A DNA stretch of 36,325 bases from Sphingomonadales bacterium UBA6174 (GTDB taxonomy: Bacteria > Pseudomonadota > Alphaproteobacteria > Sphingomonadales > Sphingomonadaceae). Below, in pieces: positions 33,910 through 36,325 of this stretch; position 1 is the stretch's first letter; each line of letters begins with the position of its first letter. Where the stretch lies: assembly GCA_002422945.1 (NCBI GenBank), contig DITW01000020.1, positions 21,158 to 57,482 of the forward strand, read 5' to 3'. The position numbers and the translations under genes are program-made. Below the pieces are notes generated by a model. That model had not been told where the DNA came from. It did not search any database and worked only from the letters and a program-made list of their open reading frames with translations.

Positions 33910-34177
33910 CATCTTAAAAACCTATAATTTTAGCCTACACTTAATGTCGAGATGGCTGATTACGCTGAAGAGCCGCCAATCCTGTCGCTAACACGCCCCC
34001 TTCATAGCTGCCGGTCATTCACACAGCTGAACCCTCTCCAAAAAAATCGGGGAGCCGACAGAACTCAGATTTCTGTTCGCTCTGACAAGGTGAGTGCATC
34101 ATCTACACCGAGATACCCCTTGGTATTTCCATGTCTGAAATATAACTACGTTTTTCGGACTCGCGATGGGTGGACAT

Positions 34178-34207
34178 TGTCCGAAATTATGCTACAAATT
34201 TCGGACA
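34178..34207 (+). promoter_or_regulatory. Perfect inverted repeat operator at the antitoxin start codon
   Basis: TGTCCGAAAT (34178-34187) and ATTTCGGACA (34198-34207) are exact complements separated by ten bases. A related half-site, TTTTTCGGACT, lies upstream at 34151-34161. A possible -10 TATGCT (34188-34193) lies in the spacer. The last base of the right arm is the A of the antitoxin ATG. Autorepression by AbiEi binding to inverted repeats is known for AbiE systems, so this is probably the autoregulatory site. Confidence 0.7.
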
Positions 34208-34860
34208 TGGACCCAGTGCCCTCCACCTTGAAAGCGCAGATGCTGAACCGCATCAGGAAGACCGCGCCAAATGCGGTCTGGACCCCCGCCGACTTTCTGG
34301 ACCTGGCAGGGCGCGATGCCGTCGACAAGACTTTGCAGCGCCTCGTCAAATGGGGGGAGCTGCGCCGGATTGACCGTGGACTCTATGACAAGCCCCGGTT
34401 CAACAGCCTGACCCAGCAGGACAGTCCGCCCGACCCCAAAGCGATCATCGATGCGGTCGCACGGCGCGACCAGATCCGAGTATTGGTTGATGGTATGACC
34501 GCCGCCAATGACCTCGGATTTACCAATGCCGTCCCGGCCAGAATCGTGGTGCATAGTGAGGCCCGACCCAAGTCAATCAAGCTCGGCAATCTTTCCATCA
34601 CCTTCAAGCAGACGGCCGCCTCAAAGCTATACTGGGCGGGTCGCCCCGCGATGCGGATCGTCCAGGCACTCCACTGGCTACGCGACACTATGGCCGGTGA
34701 CGAGAACGATAGCTGGCATCCCCAACTTGCCACGCTTCTGGCTGATCCCGATAACGGCGCAGTGCTGCGGGCCGATCTGGCCAGTGGTATGGCTACCCTT
34801 CCGGCATGGATGCAGGACATCTTGCGCCCATTGATTTGCAGCGAGGCACTAGGGGAATGA
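34207..34860 (+). CDS. AbiEi-type antitoxin (DUF6088 family)
   Basis: A 217-residue protein with an N-terminal winged-helix domain: MLNRIRKTAPNAVWTPADFL, then VDKTLQRLVKWGELRRIDRG and LYDKPRF (about 10-62). A C-terminal domain of the DUF6088/AbiEi type follows (ANDLGFTNAVPARIVVHSE). These are antitoxins of type IV toxin-antitoxin systems that also repress their own promoter. ATG 34207 fits the family start and sits on the operator. No Shine-Dalgarno is visible, so a leaderless or very short-leader mRNA is possible; the open frame to 33952 is non-conserved. The stop overlaps the toxin ATG (ATGA). Codon choice (more GAC, ATC, CTC) differs from the chromosomal genes to the left. Confidence 0.88.
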   Translation: MDPVPSTLKAQMLNRIRKTAPNAVWTPADFLDLAGRDAVDKTLQRLVKWGELRRIDRGLYDKPRFNSLTQQDSPPDPKAIIDAVARRDQIRVLVDGMTAANDLGFTNAVPARIVVHSEARPKSIKLGNLSITFKQTAASKLYWAGRPAMRIVQALHWLRDTMAGDENDSWHPQLATLLADPDNGAVLRADLASGMATLPAWMQDILRPLICSEALGE

Positions 34861-35903
34861 ACGAGGCCTTCGACAAGATCCTGAAGGCCGATGTGCAGAC
34901 CCGAAGCGGTCTGTTCACGACAACCGCTCAACGCCTCGGGACCACCCCGCAGAATGTCGAGAAGGACTTCTGGGTGTGCTGGGTGCTTGATGCCCTGTTC
35001 AATGGAATGGAAGAGGGACCTCGGCTCCTGTTTAAGGGTGGTACCTCGCTGTCAAAGGCCTTCGGACTGATCCAGCGCTTCTCAGAAGACATCGACGTCA
35101 CTGTCTTTCGAGACGATCTAGGCCTGCCGGCATCTGTTAACGAACTGGCCGCCCTCAGCGGAAAGAAGCGAGCAGCGGTCCTCGATGATATTCGCATAAC
35201 CTGCGAGGACTATATCAACGGTTCGCTGGGGACACGCCTCGCAGCGATCTGTGCCGAGGCTTGCGAACGCACCAGCCTTGGCGCGGGTGCCCTGCAGGTC
35301 AAAACCGACGAGCACGATCGGCAGACGCTTATCCTTACTTATCCGAGCGTCACGCCAACAGACGCCTACATCGCAAAGTCGGTGAAGATCGAGTCAGGAG
35401 CGAAGTCAGCGCTCGATCCTAATTCCTGCCGCGTCATTACGCCCTATGTCGATCCCGACGTCCCGGGCCTCGATCTCGCCGTTCCCAACGTCACGGTTGT
35501 CGACGCCGAACGAACCTTTTGGGACAAGGTCGTGATCCTGCATGGATTGCGTCGCTGGTACGACATTCGCGGGCAGCTTCGCGGCAATGGGCAGCGCATT
35601 TCCCGCCACTATTACGATATCTTCCGCCTCCTCCAATCTGAGACGGGCCGGTCTGCCATGACAAACGCTGCACTCGGCCTGGACTGCGTCGCACACGCAC
35701 GCATGTTCTTCAACCGCCCGGACTTCGACCTGGCATCTGCCATGCCGCCCACCTTTGCCTTATGCCCAGAGGGAGGAATGGTCGATGATTTGCGCCAGGA
35801 CTATCGGGCTATGAGTGCCATGATCTTCGGCGAAACGCCGCCATTCGAGGAGGTGATTGAGGCAGTTGCTAACCTCCAGAATGCCTTGAATGCTATACCA
35901 TGA
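34857..35903 (+). CDS. AbiEii-type nucleotidyltransferase toxin
   Basis: A 348-residue protein of the AbiEii/AbiGii family, DNA polymerase beta-type nucleotidyltransferases that act as toxins and in some cases in phage abortive infection. The core motif is FKGGTSLSKAFGLIQRFSED with G61-G62-T63-S64, K67 and the acidic pair D78/D80 (SEDIDV). KDFWVCWVLDALF before it, and FWDKVVILHGLRRW and SRHYYDIFRL later, are also typical. Length is as expected and all motif residues are present, so the toxin should be active. It is translationally coupled to the antitoxin. An IS element starts about 55 bases after the stop without damaging the gene. Confidence 0.9.
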   Translation: MNEAFDKILKADVQTRSGLFTTTAQRLGTTPQNVEKDFWVCWVLDALFNGMEEGPRLLFKGGTSLSKAFGLIQRFSEDIDVTVFRDDLGLPASVNELAALSGKKRAAVLDDIRITCEDYINGSLGTRLAAICAEACERTSLGAGALQVKTDEHDRQTLILTYPSVTPTDAYIAKSVKIESGAKSALDPNSCRVITPYVDPDVPGLDLAVPNVTVVDAERTFWDKVVILHGLRRWYDIRGQLRGNGQRISRHYYDIFRLLQSETGRSAMTNAALGLDCVAHARMFFNRPDFDLASAMPPTFALCPEGGMVDDLRQDYRAMSAMIFGETPPFEEVIEAVANLQNALNAIP

Positions 35904-35959
35904 AAGGCCTTCTCCAAGGGATCATCGACAGCTCAGCGCAGGGAATGTCGACAAATCTA

Positions 35960-36325
35960 GGGTCAGGACCCATTGATTGATTGACAGCGATGTGATTCAG
36001 GCTCCGCGAGGAGACTGATCATGAGCGACCTGTATTGGCTTACGGACGAGCAGATGGCGCGTCTGGAGCCGTATTTCCCCAAAAGCCATGGAAAGCCCCG
36101 GGTTGATGATCGGCGGGTTCTGAGCGGGATTATTTTCGTCAATCGCAATGGGCTGCGTTGGCGGGATGCACCGCGAGAATATGGGCCGCACAAGACGTTG
36201 TATAACCGTTGGAAACGCTGGAGCGAGATGGGCGTGTTCGGACGGATGATGGCGGGCCTGGCCGCTCAGAGTGCCGATCCCAAGACCGTCATGATCGACG
36301 CGACCTATCTCAAGGCGCACCGCAC
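35960..36325 (+). mobile_element. IS5-family insertion sequence (IS427-like), left part
   Basis: The left end appears to be GGGTCAGGACCC starting at about 35960, directly at a CTAG target (35957-35960), followed by the transposase gene at 36021. Terminal sequences of this type and TA/CTAG targets are characteristic of the IS427 group of IS5. The right end is outside the window, so terminal repeats and target duplication cannot be checked. Confidence 0.75.
36021..36325 (+). CDS. IS5-family transposase, N-terminal part (cut by the window edge)
   Basis: An open frame of 101 complete codons running off the window. It starts MSDLYWLTDEQMARLEPYFP, followed by VDDRRVLSGIIFVNRNGLRW and WRDAPREYGPHKTLYNRWKR, the N-terminal DUF4096-type domain of IS5 transposases. 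The first catalytic aspartate is D93 in VMIDATYLKAHR; the second aspartate and the glutamate lie outside. GAGGAGA at 36008-36014 is the ribosome-binding site. Members of this group often need a programmed frameshift to join two frames, which cannot be judged here. Confidence 0.9.
   Translation, partial: MSDLYWLTDEQMARLEPYFPKSHGKPRVDDRRVLSGIIFVNRNGLRWRDAPREYGPHKTLYNRWKRWSEMGVFGRMMAGLAAQSADPKTVMIDATYLKAHR

Noticed and set aside
33952..34206. N-terminal extension of the AbiEi-type antitoxin
   Set aside because: The extra 85 residues are low-quality sequence, cross the operator and promoter, and are not part of the family.
1..36325. CRISPR array
   Set aside because: No regularly spaced repeats of 24-40 bases with unique spacers; the only regular repeats are three 11-mers at 22 bp and two 9-mer pairs.

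Overview
The window reads as a chromosomal segment of an alphaproteobacterium, most likely a sphingomonad (Sphingomonadales). This is an inference from the high-GC coding style, the DUF4169 and DUF1289 small proteins, the NAD-dependent soluble formate dehydrogenase operon and the alphaproteobacterial-type Tad/Cpa pilus locus. No rRNA gene and no species-diagnostic marker is present.

Left edge (1-3950): the 3' end of a tRNA gene is followed by a P4-type tyrosine integrase and a tiny remnant of an integrated element. The remnant holds three iteron-like repeats at an exact 22-bp period, apparently the tail of a replication-initiator gene. It is open in frame into a hybrid histidine kinase that has lost its sensor and phospho-acceptor helix. 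A response regulator follows with an ATGA overlap. The simplest reading is a collapsed genomic island whose deletion also removed the 5' end of the kinase gene.

Core metabolism (3986-13370): a DUF1311-type lipoprotein and two small conserved proteins (DUF4169, DUF1289) are followed by an acetate kinase/phosphate acyltransferase pair on the minus strand. Divergent from this pair is a tightly overlapped operon for molybdenum-dependent NAD+-reducing formate dehydrogenase (fdsG-fdsB-fdsA-fdsD-fdhD). A nested palindrome lies between the two transcription units.

Tad pilus region (13484-31551): a complete-looking plus-strand Tad/Cpa locus (flp, cpaB, cpaC, a small lipoprotein, a TadG-like protein, two TadE-like pseudopilins, cpaE, cpaF, tadB, tadC, two TPR proteins and the prepilin peptidase) runs from 16416 to 29652, mostly with 4-bp overlaps. 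It is flanked on the left by a DUF2569-like membrane protein and a GT-C-like polytopic membrane protein. On the right lies a minus-strand cluster: a membrane-anchored transglutaminase-like cysteine peptidase (BTLCP), a small membrane protein and an NTF2-like protein. The flanks could be pilus accessory or modification functions, but this rests on position only.

Right part (31966-36325): a hotdog thioesterase and an AT-rich stand-alone OmpR-type winged-helix regulator precede a gene-poor AT-rich stretch. That stretch contains a 23-bp copy of a serine-type tRNA 3' end, read as an attachment site, followed by paired 9-mers at a 12-bp period like those in front of the left integrase. Beyond this begins a second, apparently intact island carrying an AbiEi/AbiEii-type toxin-antitoxin pair with a perfect inverted repeat overlapping the antitoxin start codon. 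The window ends inside an IS5-family insertion sequence.
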